64,000 nt of DNA from positions 140,415 to 204,414 of the forward strand of contig NZ_CAMFJS010000005.1 of assembly GCF_945956965.1 (NCBI RefSeq). Direction: 5' to 3'. This DNA comes from an uncultured Roseateles sp. Lineage in GTDB: Bacteria > Pseudomonadota > Gammaproteobacteria > Burkholderiales > Burkholderiaceae_C. The translations under genes were made by a program, and so were the position numbers. The notes under the pieces were generated by a model that did not search any database, was not told where the DNA came from, and saw only the letters and a list, made by a program, of their open reading frames with translations. This document shows positions 19,582 through 28,498 of this stretch, piece after piece (the stretch's first letter is position 1; every line of letters begins with the position of its first letter).

Positions 19582-21264
19582 TTAGTCGTTAGCGTAGATA
19601 TTGACGTCTTTGGTTTCGCGCACAAACAGCAGGCCGATCACCAGGGTCATCGCGGCGACCCCGATGGGGTACCACAGGCCGTGATAGATATTGCCGTTCT
19701 GAGCCACCATCGCGAAAGTGATGGAAGGCAGCAGGCCGCCGAACCAGCCGTTACCGATGTGGTAAGGCAAGCTCATCGAGGTGTAGCGGATGCGGGTCGG
19801 GAACATTTCCACCAGCATCGCTGCGATGGGGCCGTAGACCATGGTCACGTACAGCACCAAGATGCTCAGGATCGCCACCACCAAAGGCTTGTTGATCTTG
19901 GCGGGGTCGGCCTTGGCAGGATAGCCAGCAGCCTTGAGGCCTTCGGCGAGTTCCTTCTTGAAGGCAGCAATGCCCTTGACCGTCGCTTCATCGAACTTGT
20001 AGTCGTTGAGCTTGGTGGCGTTCAGGCCGGTGACAACCTTGTCGCCGAACTTGATGACGGCCACCGAGCCAGCGGGGCCGGACAGGGTCTCATAACTGGC
20101 CGAGCTTTGTGCCAGAGCGCGCTTGGCGATGTCGCAAGAGCTGGTGAAGTCCACTTCCTTGGCCACCGGGCTGCCCTGGAAGGAGCAGGTGCTGGTGTCC
20201 ACCGTCAGCGTGATCTGAGCCGTGGCTTGGGCCTTGGCCAGATCCGGGTTGGCGGCAGCGGTCAGGGCCTTGAACAGAGGGAAGTAGGTGACGATGGCCA
20301 GCAGCAGGCCCGCCATGATGATGGGCTTGCGGCCGATCTTGTCCGACAGGGTGCCGAAGACCACGAAGAACGGTGTGCCGATCAGCAGCGAGGCCGCGAT
20401 CATCAAGTTCGCCGTGGCCGAGTCCACCTTCAAGACGCTGGTCAGGAAGAACAAGGCATAGAACTGGCCCGTGTACCAGACCACGCCCTGGCCAGCGACC
20501 AGGCCGAACAGTGCCAGCAACACGATCTTGAGGTTCTTCCATTGGCCGAAAGACTCGGACAGCGGCGCCTTGGAGGTCTTGCCCTCGCTCTTCATCTTCT
20601 GGAAAGCGGGCGACTCGTTCATCGACAAACGAATCCACACGCTGATGCCCAGCAGCAGAATCGAGACGATGAAGGGAACGCGCCAGCCCCAGTCGGAGAA
20701 CGCGGCTTCGCCGATGACGCTGCGGGTCCCCAGAATCACCATCAGCGACAGGAACAAGCCCAGGGTCGCGGTGGTTTGAATCCAGGAGGTGTAGGCGCCA
20801 CGCTTGCCAGCCGGTGCATGCTCAGCCACATAGGTGGCGGCACCGCCGTACTCGCCGCCCAGAGCCAAGCCCTGCAGCATGCGCAAGCCGATCAAGATGA
20901 CTGGCGCAGCCGCACCGATGGTGGCCGAGCCGGGCAAGATACCGACGATAAAGGTCGACAAGCCCATGATCAGAATCGTCACCAAGAAGGTGTACTTGCG
21001 ACCGATCATGTCGCCCAAACGCCCGAACACCAGTGCGCCGAAGGGGCGCACGATGAAGCCGGCAGCAAAGGCGAGCAAGGAGGCAATGAAGGCCGCCTGG
21101 GGATCAAGCTGGCCGAAGAACTGCTTGGCAATGATGGGTGCCAGCGAGCCGTAGAGGTAGAAGTCGTACCACTCGAACACGGTGCCCAGCGAAGAGGCGA
21201 AGATGACCTTCTTCTCTTCGGCGGACATCGGCGTGTTGGTGGACACTGCGGTTGCAGTTGCCAT
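19582..21264 (-). CDS. MFS permease, metabolite:H+ symporter (MHS) family
   Basis: A 560-residue inner-membrane secondary transporter with twelve predicted membrane segments. The MHS hallmarks are visible: GTVFEWYDFYLYG in segment 1, GRLGDMIGRK after segment 2, GEYGGAATYVAEHAP in segment 4-5, and LSDKIGRKP after segment 8. MHS members carry organic acids, proline/betaine or shikimate; the substrate is not readable. A hydrophilic insertion of about 120 residues (335-458) sits between segments 9 and 10, in the periplasmic loop, and contains two cysteines (360 and 377). The gene stands alone with its own terminator. Confidence 0.92.
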   Translation of the reverse strand: MATATAVSTNTPMSAEEKKVIFASSLGTVFEWYDFYLYGSLAPIIAKQFFGQLDPQAAFIASLLAFAAGFIVRPFGALVFGRLGDMIGRKYTFLVTILIMGLSTFIVGILPGSATIGAAAPVILIGLRMLQGLALGGEYGGAATYVAEHAPAGKRGAYTSWIQTTATLGLFLSLMVILGTRSVIGEAAFSDWGWRVPFIVSILLLGISVWIRLSMNESPAFQKMKSEGKTSKAPLSESFGQWKNLKIVLLALFGLVAGQGVVWYTGQFYALFFLTSVLKVDSATANLMIAASLLIGTPFFVVFGTLSDKIGRKPIIMAGLLLAIVTYFPLFKALTAAANPDLAKAQATAQITLTVDTSTCSFQGSPVAKEVDFTSSCDIAKRALAQSSASYETLSGPAGSVAVIKFGDKVVTGLNATKLNDYKFDEATVKGIAAFKKELAEGLKAAGYPAKADPAKINKPLVVAILSILVLYVTMVYGPIAAMLVEMFPTRIRYTSMSLPYHIGNGWFGGLLPSITFAMVAQNGNIYHGLWYPIGVAAMTLVIGLLFVRETKDVNIYAND

Positions 21265-21545
21265 GTTGAGAAGTCTCCATTTTTTGCTTGAGGGCTGCCG
21301 ACCGGAAACCCTTGAGCGCGACTATGGAACTCCCCTCTGACCGAACTCTGACGCGGGACTGAATCCAAGCTGACAAAATAGACTGCAACCCGCAGCCCGA
21401 ATTTCTCAATATGAAATATTAGGGCAATTAAGGGTAAGTCTTGAGCGCTTTCCGCCCCGCTTTTATCGGCCTGCTTTTTGTCGGCCGGCCGCTATCAGCC
21501 TCGGTCAGCGTCGACCGCGCCCGCCGCCGCCGCCGCAGCCAATCC

Positions 21546-22196
21546 TCAGTGCTGCACCCGCTTCACGCTGGGCCGCGACAAGGCCGCCGCTTCCCAATCC
21601 CCTTGCTCGAACCAAGGGTCGCCGCGCAGATAAGCGGCCAGCATGTCCAGCGAGTCCTGGCCCCAGAATAGCTTGCCATCCACCTCAATGGTGGGCACGC
21701 CGAACACGCCGCCATTGAGTGCGGCCTCGGTGGCGGTGCGCAAGTTCTCTTTCACCTCTTCGCTGGCCGGGTCGCGCTGCGGGCTCAACTCTTGCGTCAG
21801 CGCCGCCAAGCGGGGCGCAGCGTTGGCATCGGCGCCCGCGCCTTGCCAGACATGGCGCATGATTTTTTCCACCGTCAGCCGGTTGGGCGTGCCGCCCGCT
21901 GGCGCGCAGGCCCAAGCCAGGCGCAGCAAGGGCAGCGGGTTGAAGGGGTGCTGGGCCGGCACCTGCAGCGGGATGCCGTGCTGCCGAGCCGTCCAGGCGA
22001 CCTGGCGGAAGGTCCATTGCCGCTTGGACTCGATCTCGGCCGGACCCTTCTGGCCAATCGCGTGCAGCAAGGCCGCGAACAGAATCGGCCGGTACTCGAC
22101 GCTGTAGCTGCAGCCCTTCAGGGCCTCGGGCAGGCGCTCAAACGCCAGGGCGGCATAGGGCGAGATGGGGTCGAAATAAAAACGCAGGTGTTTCAT
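21546..22196 (-). CDS. 2-hydroxychromene-2-carboxylate isomerase / DsbA-family protein
   Basis: A 216-residue thioredoxin-fold protein of the DsbA/kappa-GST group. The N-terminus (FYFDPISPYAALAFERLPE) carries SPYA, the glutathione-binding serine motif of HCCA isomerases, in place of CxxC. The C-terminal GVFGVPTIEVDGKLFWGQDSLD contains the family cis-proline (VPT). It likely acts as a glutathione-dependent isomerase on aromatic or xenobiotic intermediates. It is the last gene of a leftward trio with the DUF1289 and YbaK genes (32-base gap), but a naphthalene-type pathway is not visible nearby. Confidence 0.9.
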   Translation of the reverse strand: MKHLRFYFDPISPYAALAFERLPEALKGCSYSVEYRPILFAALLHAIGQKGPAEIESKRQWTFRQVAWTARQHGIPLQVPAQHPFNPLPLLRLAWACAPAGGTPNRLTVEKIMRHVWQGAGADANAAPRLAALTQELSPQRDPASEEVKENLRTATEAALNGGVFGVPTIEVDGKLFWGQDSLDMLAAYLRGDPWFEQGDWEAAALSRPSVKRVQH

Positions 22197-22228
22197 GGTG
22201 AGGGGGTGTTCTTCTTGTTGGGGTGAAT

Positions 22229-22462
22229 TCAGGGGCCGGAGCTCTCAGGCGCGGCGCTAAAGATGCCTTGGGCCACGAGGATCTCGCGGCGCTCAGGCAG
22301 CAGCGCCAGGATGGCCAAGCGCGTCGCATCGTCCGCCTTGGACCAGATCGTGATTTCGGGAATGGTGCGCGCGCAGCCCTGGCACCAGCCGGTGGCTTCG
22401 TGCATTTTGCAAACATTGCTGCAGGGGCTGGGCACTGTCGACACGGGGATATTGCCGCTCAT
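22229..22462 (-). CDS. DUF1289 small cysteine-rich protein
   Basis: A 77-residue protein of the DUF1289 family. It has a conserved Cys cluster (PCSNVCKMHEATGWCQGCART) probably binding zinc or an Fe-S cluster, followed by the EITIWSKADDATRLAILALLPERR stretch typical of the family. The ATG at 22462 overlaps the stop of the YbaK gene by four bases (ATGA), indicating translational coupling. The function of the family is unknown. Confidence 0.88.
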   Translation of the reverse strand: MSGNIPVSTVPSPCSNVCKMHEATGWCQGCARTIPEITIWSKADDATRLAILALLPERREILVAQGIFSAAPESSGP

Positions 22463-22974
22463 GCCTGCACCACCTCGATCACCGGCGCGCCGGTCAGCGC
22501 CTCCAACTGGGCCGGGCTGAGCTGGAACACGCCATTGGGATGGCCGGAGGCCGCCCAAATCGTGTCAAAGCGGAACAACTCACGGTCGACAAACAGCAGG
22601 GGCTTGGCCAGGCCAGCCTCAGGGGCAAAGCCCAGCGGCGAAACCCCGCCGATCGAAAAGCCGGTATTGGCCTTCACGAAATCGGCATCGGCGCGGCCCA
22701 GCGGCCCGGTGTGGACGGCCAGCTTGTGCTCGTCCACCCGCTTATCGCCCGAGGCAATCACCAGCACCGCAGCCGCGTCCGACTTACGGCGGAACACCAC
22801 TGATTTGGCGATCTGGCCCAGGCTGACGCCCAAGGCGTCGGCAGCCTCTTGCGCGCTGCGGGCAGAGACCTCCAGCCACAGGGGCGCATGGGGATGTTGG
22901 CGGGCCTGCAAGGCAGCCTGCACGCGCAAGAAGCCCTCTGGGCGAGCACTGGTGGATTGGGTGTCGGAAATCAT
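22459..22974 (-). CDS. YbaK/EbsC-family aminoacyl-tRNA deacylase
   Basis: A 171-residue cytoplasmic protein of the YbaK/ProX family, which hydrolyses mischarged Cys-tRNA-Pro or Ala-tRNA-Pro. Recognisable elements are the early helical region (AADALGVSLGQIAKSVVFR), the central VLVIASGDKRVDEHKLA, and the active-site strand TGFSIGGVSPLG. The exact amino acid specificity cannot be read. It is the first gene of the leftward YbaK-DUF1289-isomerase operon and is divergent from the ParB-like gene at 23039. Confidence 0.9.
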   Translation of the reverse strand: MISDTQSTSARPEGFLRVQAALQARQHPHAPLWLEVSARSAQEAADALGVSLGQIAKSVVFRRKSDAAAVLVIASGDKRVDEHKLAVHTGPLGRADADFVKANTGFSIGGVSPLGFAPEAGLAKPLLFVDRELFRFDTIWAASGHPNGVFQLSPAQLEALTGAPVIEVVQA

Positions 22975-23038
22975 GCCCGCATTGTCTCAGAGCGCATAAT
23001 GCCGCCCCTTCTCCCGCCGAATTGAAGCTGAGTCCGCC

Positions 23039-23920
23039 ATGAGCAACATCACCGTCCTCGAAGAACTGCGCATCTACATCGACCCGCTGACGCCCGATGA
23101 ACACCAGGCCCTGGAACGCAGCATCCTGGCCGAAGGCTGCCGCGACGCGCTGGTGCTGTGGGGCGATGTGCTGGTGGACGGCCACAACCGCTATGGCATC
23201 TGCCAAAAGCATGGCATCCCCTTCCAGACGGTGCAAAACACCCGCTTCAAGTCCATGGACGACGTCCATCTGTGGATGATCGACCAGCATCTGGGCCGCC
23301 GCAGCGTGTCGGACTTCCAGCGCGGCGTGCTGGCCCTGCGCAAGAAGGAAATCGTCGCCGCCCGAGCTATTCCCAGCGCCGACACACCCAACCCCTTCGA
23401 AGGCAGCGATGAATTCGCCTCCGCGGCCGCCCTGCCGCCGCCCGAAAAGCTCAATACCCGCGAAGCCATTGCCAAGGCGGCACGCATCAGCGCCAACACC
23501 GTGGTGCAGATCGAGAAGATTCAGAAAAGCGCAGCGCCTGAGTTGGTAGAGGCCATCAAGGCCGGCACCATCTCCATCAACGCCGGCGCCACCGTGGCCA
23601 GCTTGCCGCAGGAAGAACAAGTCGCCGCCGTGGCCGGCGGCAAGAAAGAACTGCAACAAGCCGCCAAGCGCGTGCGTGAAGGCAAGACCGGCCGCCGCGC
23701 CGAGCCCACGGCGGAAGGCGAAGCCAGCGCCGAAGCCCCCGCCGCCGCGGAGTTGACGGCCGAAGAGCGCGATCAGCGCAACCGCGAAGCGCAAGTGGCC
23801 CTGCTGCAAAGCACGGTGGCCGAGCTGACGGCCGAGAACAAGGCCTTGAAGGATCAGGTGGCACGCTTGCAGGACGAGCTGGAGCAAGCGAAGCAGCAAG
23901 CCGGCGGCGCCGCGGCCTGA
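23039..23920 (+). CDS. Stand-alone ParB/Spo0J-like protein
   Basis: A 293-residue protein annotated in relatives as plasmid replication/partition-related. The N-terminal ParB nuclease-like fold is seen in VLEELRIYIDPLTPDEHQALE and WGDVLVDGHNRYGIC. A helix-turn-helix-like middle follows (about 145-200), and the C-terminus is a Glu/Ala-rich coiled coil (about 240-290). No parA or parS cluster is adjacent, so chromosome partitioning is unlikely; a DNA-binding regulatory role is plausible. It is divergent from the YbaK operon and converges with the arginine operon end. Confidence 0.8.
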   Translation: MSNITVLEELRIYIDPLTPDEHQALERSILAEGCRDALVLWGDVLVDGHNRYGICQKHGIPFQTVQNTRFKSMDDVHLWMIDQHLGRRSVSDFQRGVLALRKKEIVAARAIPSADTPNPFEGSDEFASAAALPPPEKLNTREAIAKAARISANTVVQIEKIQKSAAPELVEAIKAGTISINAGATVASLPQEEQVAAVAGGKKELQQAAKRVREGKTGRRAEPTAEGEASAEAPAAAELTAEERDQRNREAQVALLQSTVAELTAENKALKDQVARLQDELEQAKQQAGGAAA

Positions 23921-24019
23921 GGTCGGGCTAAAGCCCTGATTGCAGGGCCAACGCTGGCGCCGACTCAGGCGGCACAGTCAACGCCGCCCGATGCTGCGCT
24001 GGCGCCTAGCGCGCCCCGC

Positions 24020-24823
24020 TCAGCGCAGGCGCAACTGCCACAGCGGCCCGCCATCGTCGATGCACACATGCTGGGCGTCACCAAAGCCGCTGGCCGCCAA
24101 GGCCGCCGCCGCGGCCAAGCCCGGCGCCCCCACCTGGCCCACGGCCGCCTGCGCCGCCTCGCTGAGGAAGGACAGATACAAGGTCTGGCGCGGCAGCAGT
24201 GCGGCCAGATGGCTGCGCCAGGCATCACCAAAGCGGGCCTGTGCCTGGCTGGGCTGGCCCTCATAAAAATGCGCCCCCAGCCCGCGCCAGAAGGGCGAGG
24301 TGGACGCAGTCTCAGCCCCATCGCTTGGCGTATCGCCGGGCGCGTCGCGCAGGCCCGCCAACTCGACGATCAAGACCTCGCCATAAGCACTTGGTGACTC
24401 GGCAATGCGCGCCAGTGCGGCTTGCACCAGTGCACTCAGATAAGCCACTTGCCGCTCAGCGGGCAAGCCCGGGGCAAAGGCCAGATCGGCCAGTTCACTC
24501 TCCCCCGTGTGGTCATTGCCCAGCAGCAGAGTTCGCTGGGTGCAAAACAAGCCCAGCTCGGCCGCTGCATGCACCACACGGCCGACGTGATAGCTGTAGC
24601 GCGGCAGGCGCATGCCCAGCTGCCGCACCAAACGCAAGCAGGCCAAGGGCTGGTCATTTTCAGCATCGGCCAGAACCAACCACTCCGCCTGATCCGCCTC
24701 CGGCGTTTCGGCCACGCTGAGGCCAAAGCCGGTCTGGTTGACCCAATGCTTCAGCTGTGCCTCATCGCTGGCTTGCTTGGCGCGTAGGCGCTGCTTGGGC
24801 ATGCCCATCAAAGCTTCACTCAT
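24020..24823 (-). CDS. Arginine N-succinyltransferase-like subunit, shortened paralogue
   Basis: A 267-residue protein related to the AstA/AruF/AruG family and the last gene of the cyanophycin/arginine operon. It aligns with the larger subunit upstream through a Tyr-rich block (RLPRYSYHVGRVVHAAAELG), SPFWRGLGAHFYEGQPSQA and the late DDGGPLW motif. It then stops about 80 residues earlier than AstA. The N-terminal acyl-CoA-binding region is poorly conserved. Pseudomonads use two paralogous subunits (AruF and AruG); this may be the second subunit in degenerate form. Its ATG overlaps the AstA stop by four bases (ATGA), so translation is coupled. Confidence 0.75.
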   Translation of the reverse strand: MSEALMGMPKQRLRAKQASDEAQLKHWVNQTGFGLSVAETPEADQAEWLVLADAENDQPLACLRLVRQLGMRLPRYSYHVGRVVHAAAELGLFCTQRTLLLGNDHTGESELADLAFAPGLPAERQVAYLSALVQAALARIAESPSAYGEVLIVELAGLRDAPGDTPSDGAETASTSPFWRGLGAHFYEGQPSQAQARFGDAWRSHLAALLPRQTLYLSFLSEAAQAAVGQVGAPGLAAAAALAASGFGDAQHVCIDDGGPLWQLRLR

Positions 24824-25905
24824 ACCTGCCCCACTTCCATCAGCGAAGGCTGCAGCGGGCTGACCAATAAGCGCGCCTCGGCCTGCGCCTTCAAGTCCAA
24901 ACGCTCAAGCAGCTCATGGCCGGGCGCCAGCAACTGCGCGTTCTGCGGAATCTCTGCCAACACGGCCTTGAAGCTGGCACGCTCACCCGTCGCCACCAGA
25001 TGCCAGTCCGGCGGCGATTCCGTCGCCTGCCCCACGGCTTGCACGCTGATCTGGCGGGCATGCTTCACGGTGCGCAGCAAGCCCAGGCTGGCCTCCACAG
25101 TGGGGCCGCCGTCAAAGATGTCGATGTAGGTGTCGGCATCAAAGCCTTCGTCTTGCAGAATCGAAAAAGGCAGCTCCCCGACCGGGTGCAGCTGGCCGAT
25201 CGCCCATTGCGCGGCCTCGGGCAAGAGCGGCACATAGATCGGCGACTGCGGCATCAGGTCAGCAATAAAGGCCTTGCTGCGCCCGCCGGTCACGGCTTCG
25301 GCCTGCGGATAGTCCATCGCAAAAAAGCGACGGCCCACCGCGTCCCAGAAAGGGCTCTGGCCGGCCGCGTCGGCCAGTCCCGGGCTTTCTGCCGCAATGC
25401 GGTCATTGAAACGCTCGGCAAACAGCAAGATGAAAAGCAGCCGCGCCCGCGACAGCAGCTGCGGCGCCAGGCCGCTGCTGTAGTCGGGTGCGATGTAGAA
25501 GGACGTCAGCAGTGTGTAGCCGGTCAGGTCGTGGCAGAGATGCAAGGTGTGCAGGCGCCGGCTCACGCCTAACTGCGCACTCGCATGCACCACAAATTCA
25601 TTGCGATAGCTGTAGAAGCGATCATGAAAACCCGCACTGGCGGCAATGCCGCTGGTACCCACCACCTCGCCGCAGGCGCGATCCTCCAGCACAAAGAGAT
25701 AGGTTTCTTCGCCGCTGGCGTCATCCATGCTGGCGAAAGCGTGCAGCGAGCGTTCGATGCGCGCGCGCAGCTTGGCGCTGTCATTGGGCAGCGAGCTGAT
25801 GCCGGGCTCACTGGCCGCCGCGATGCGCTCCAGCGCCGGCAAATCAGCCAAGGCCACCGGCCTGAGCATCAGGCTGCGCGGATCCGTGGCGGCATTAGTC
25901 ATCAT
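24820..25905 (-). CDS. astA: Arginine N-succinyltransferase
   Basis: A 361-residue cytoplasmic enzyme transferring succinyl from succinyl-CoA to arginine, the first step of the AST pathway. Family motifs are clear: LRPVALADLPALERIA at the start, EPGISSLPNDSAKLRARI, FYSYRNEFVVHAS, LTSFYIAPDYSSGL, GQSPFWDAVGRRFFAMDYPQAE and DIFDGGPTVEA. Length matches AstA/AruF. It begins inside the ArgR stop (ATGA overlap) and precedes the shorter paralogue in the same way. Genes for later AST steps (astB, astC, astD, astE) are not in this window. The placement supports catabolism of arginine released from cyanophycin. Confidence 0.93.
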   Translation of the reverse strand: MMTNAATDPRSLMLRPVALADLPALERIAAASEPGISSLPNDSAKLRARIERSLHAFASMDDASGEETYLFVLEDRACGEVVGTSGIAASAGFHDRFYSYRNEFVVHASAQLGVSRRLHTLHLCHDLTGYTLLTSFYIAPDYSSGLAPQLLSRARLLFILLFAERFNDRIAAESPGLADAAGQSPFWDAVGRRFFAMDYPQAEAVTGGRSKAFIADLMPQSPIYVPLLPEAAQWAIGQLHPVGELPFSILQDEGFDADTYIDIFDGGPTVEASLGLLRTVKHARQISVQAVGQATESPPDWHLVATGERASFKAVLAEIPQNAQLLAPGHELLERLDLKAQAEARLLVSPLQPSLMEVGQV

Positions 25906-27020
25906 GCGTTGTCTCCTGGGGCAGGTCGGCGCAGGGCCGCTGCACGCTGGCTGCGCTCGTCGCGCGGCGTCTTGTCAAAGTGGGTCTTGTAGGCATTGGA
26001 AAAATGCGGCCCGGAAGAGAAGCCGCAGCTCAGACCGATTTGCAGAATCGACTGGCTGCTCTGCTGCAAAAGGCGGCGCGCCCGGTTCAGGCGCAGCGCC
26101 AGATAGTAGCGGGAGGGCAAGGCGTCGAGGTGCTGCTTGAACAGCCGCTCCAGCTGGCGGCGCGACACCCCTACCAAACGTGCAACCTCTTCGGTGGGCA
26201 GCGGCTCGCTCAGATTGGCCTCCATCAGGCTGAGCGCCTCGGCCAGCTTGGGGCTGCCGCCACGCTGCTCGGCCACCGGGCGGCGCTGGCGCTCACCCGG
26301 CCCGCGCGCGCGCTCCAGCCCTAAGCGCAGGGTCAGGTCTTGCGCCAGGCGTTCGCCATGCAGGCCACCCAGCCAGGCAATCATCAAGTCCAGGCTGGCG
26401 CCGCCGCCAGCGCAGCTCAGCCGGCTGGCTGTGGCATTGATTTCCCAGACATTGCCGGTCCAGATCACATCCGGAAAATCTTCCTGCAGCGCCTCCACCA
26501 AGTCGCCATTGACGGTGGCGCGCCCGCCACGCAACAGGCCCGCCTCGGCCAAGACCGCCGCGCCGCCATCCACCCCAGCCAAGGCCACCCCAGCGCCGGC
26601 TTCATTGCGCAGCCATTGCTGCAAAGCGGCGCCGTCCCCTTGACCCCAATCGCCCCACTCCCCTTCGGCGCTGAGCACGAACACGGCCCACCAGGCCGAG
26701 GGCACAGGCCCGGCCGAGGGCGGCATTTGCACCAAGGCGGTCGTCGGCAGCATCAAGCCGCCGCAATCGACCTGCTGCCCATCCAGTGACAGCAGCGCCG
26801 TCGCATAGCGCGCCTCCTGTTGCAGCTCATTGACCTCACTCAGGGCGGACAAGATGCCCGCCAGCGCCAGGAGCGAAGCGCCCGGCAAGAGCAAGACGCC
26901 GCAAGCCCGGTGCGGGACTGATCCAACAGCTGGCCCCGAAGCAAGCCCAGTCCCAGGCGCAGACAGCCCCACCCCAGCCGCATGGCTGACGATCTCGGCG
27001 GGCTTGGCGTAGGCGGGCAT
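25902..27020 (-). CDS. argR: ArgR-type AraC/XylS-family arginine regulator
   Basis: A 372-residue regulator with an N-terminal DJ-1/GATase-like domain (GVLLLPGASLLALAGILSAL) and a C-terminal AraC-type helix-turn-helix pair (LPTEEVARLVGVSRRQLERLFKQHL, then ILQIGLSCGFSSGPHFSNAYKTHF). This is the architecture of Pseudomonas aeruginosa ArgR, which activates arginine uptake and catabolism and is unrelated to E. coli ArgR. It sits between a permease gene and astA, as argR sits beside aot genes in pseudomonads. Direct-repeat sites matching the recalled ArgR half-site lie upstream of the first cyanophycinase. The ATG at 27020 is preferred; a GTG nine bases upstream is possible. Confidence 0.82.
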   Translation of the reverse strand: MPAYAKPAEIVSHAAGVGLSAPGTGLASGPAVGSVPHRACGVLLLPGASLLALAGILSALSEVNELQQEARYATALLSLDGQQVDCGGLMLPTTALVQMPPSAGPVPSAWWAVFVLSAEGEWGDWGQGDGAALQQWLRNEAGAGVALAGVDGGAAVLAEAGLLRGGRATVNGDLVEALQEDFPDVIWTGNVWEINATASRLSCAGGGASLDLMIAWLGGLHGERLAQDLTLRLGLERARGPGERQRRPVAEQRGGSPKLAEALSLMEANLSEPLPTEEVARLVGVSRRQLERLFKQHLDALPSRYYLALRLNRARRLLQQSSQSILQIGLSCGFSSGPHFSNAYKTHFDKTPRDERSQRAAALRRPAPGDNA

Positions 27021-27066
27021 TGAAGTCACGGCCGCACTGTAAAGCAGGCCGCGGCGGCCTTGGTGC

Positions 27067-28455
27067 TCATTGCCAGTTGATCAGCGCAGGCAGCGCCAGC
27101 AAGACCATGGCCATCACCAGATACACCAACTGCAGCGGAATCATCCAACGCGCCCAGCGGGTCCAGGGGATGCCGGCCAGGGCCAGCACACCGACGGTGA
27201 TGCCCGAGGTGGGGATCATGGGCGTGGTCAGCTCACCGAACTGAAAAGCCAGAATGGCGGTCTGCCGGCTCACGCCCACCAGATCGGCCAGCGGCGCCAT
27301 GATGGGCATGGTCAGCGCGGCTTGGCCCGTGCCGGAGTGGATGAAAAAGTTGATCACCGACTGGATCAGGAACATCTTCTGCGCCGAGAAGATCGGGCTG
27401 CTCGATTCAATGAAGGGCACCAGGGCGTGCAGCAAGGTGTCGATGATGTGACCATCACGCATCAGCACCACGGTGGCCTTGGCCAAGGCGATGACCAGCG
27501 CGGTGCTGACAAGGTCCTTAGCGCCGGCCAGAAAGCTGGCGATGAATTGATCGGCATTGAGCCGACCGACCGCGCCCACCAGCAGCGCCATCACCAGAAA
27601 TAGCGCGGCGATCTCTTCGATGTACCAGCCGAAGCGGACCACGCCGAAGATCATCACGCCCAAGGTCGCCGCGAACAGGGCCAGAACCAGCTTGTGGCGC
27701 GGGCGCATGCCGGCAAAGGCCTCGAACTCCGCCAGATTCAGGTGTTTGCGCTTTTCCTGATCCATCTCGAAACAGGGGCTCAACTCGGGGCTGCGCTTGA
27801 TGCGCGCGGCGTACCACATCAAAAAGGCGAAGGTCAGCGCAGTGGCAATCGCCCAGCAGATCAGCCGGTAGCCCAGGCCTGAGAACATCGGCACGCCGGC
27901 AATGCCTTGCGCCACGCCCACATTGAAGGGGTTCAGAAAGGCGGTGGCAAAGCCCACCTGGGAGCCGACGAAGGGAATGGAGACGCCAACAATGCTGTCG
28001 TACTTCAGCGCCAGCGCCAGCGGAATGAAGATCAGCACAAACGGTATCGCCTCCTCGGCCATGCCGAAGGTGGCGCCGCCCAGCGAAAACAGGGTCACAA
28101 AGACCGGGATGATGGCCACCCGAACCCAGGCCGAGCGCGTATGCGCCTTGGCGACCGACTTGATGGCGGAGTCAATCGCCTCCGTGCTTTGCAGCACCGA
28201 GAACGCGCCGCCCACAATCAAGACAAAGCCGATGATCAAGGAGGCTTCAACAAAGCCTTTGATCGGCGCCGTCATCAGCGCCGCGAAGCCCTGCGGTTTG
28301 CTAGCCACGGTGTGAAAGGAGTCCGCAATGATGACCTTCTTGCCGGCCACCATTTCGGTCTCGTACTGGCCGCCAGGCACCAGCCAAGTGGCCAAGGCGA
28401 TCAGCGCCAAGAGGCCGAACAAGAGCACAAAGGTATTGGGGAATTTGAGTTTCAT
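27067..28455 (-). CDS. YfcC/ArcD-family permease, candidate arginine or Asp-Arg importer
   Basis: A 462-residue inner-membrane protein with about twelve hydrophobic segments. The YfcC/C4-dicarboxylate anaerobic carrier-like family is indicated by WLVPGGQYE, GATFGMAEEAIPFVLIFIPLAL, VGSQVGFATAFLNPFNVGVAQGIAG and the C-terminal FFIHSGTGQAALTMPIMAPLADLVGVSRQ. Relatives include arginine/ornithine antiporters and peptide-type carriers. In this operon, between the dipeptide hydrolase and ArgR, it probably carries beta-Asp-Arg or arginine across the inner membrane, replacing the AotJQMP ABC transporter of pseudomonads. The ATG at 28455 starts a standard first membrane segment; the longer frame overlaps the upstream gene. 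Confidence 0.85.
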   Translation of the reverse strand: MKLKFPNTFVLLFGLLALIALATWLVPGGQYETEMVAGKKVIIADSFHTVASKPQGFAALMTAPIKGFVEASLIIGFVLIVGGAFSVLQSTEAIDSAIKSVAKAHTRSAWVRVAIIPVFVTLFSLGGATFGMAEEAIPFVLIFIPLALALKYDSIVGVSIPFVGSQVGFATAFLNPFNVGVAQGIAGVPMFSGLGYRLICWAIATALTFAFLMWYAARIKRSPELSPCFEMDQEKRKHLNLAEFEAFAGMRPRHKLVLALFAATLGVMIFGVVRFGWYIEEIAALFLVMALLVGAVGRLNADQFIASFLAGAKDLVSTALVIALAKATVVLMRDGHIIDTLLHALVPFIESSSPIFSAQKMFLIQSVINFFIHSGTGQAALTMPIMAPLADLVGVSRQTAILAFQFGELTTPMIPTSGITVGVLALAGIPWTRWARWMIPLQLVYLVMAMVLLALPALINWQ

Positions 28456-28498
28456 ATCTCTTAGCTGAACTTGAATGGGCGAGATGCGTGCCTCAGAC

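Noticed and set aside
19507..21291. Long open frame (594 codons) on the plus strand opposite the MFS gene
   Set aside because: Antisense shadow: composition is His/Gln/Gly/Arg-rich without domains, and the minus-strand frame encodes a clear MHS permease.
23039..23920. Plasmid or chromosome partition locus based on the ParB-like gene
   Set aside because: No ParA gene and no repeated parS-type sites lie nearby; the surroundings are ordinary chromosomal genes.
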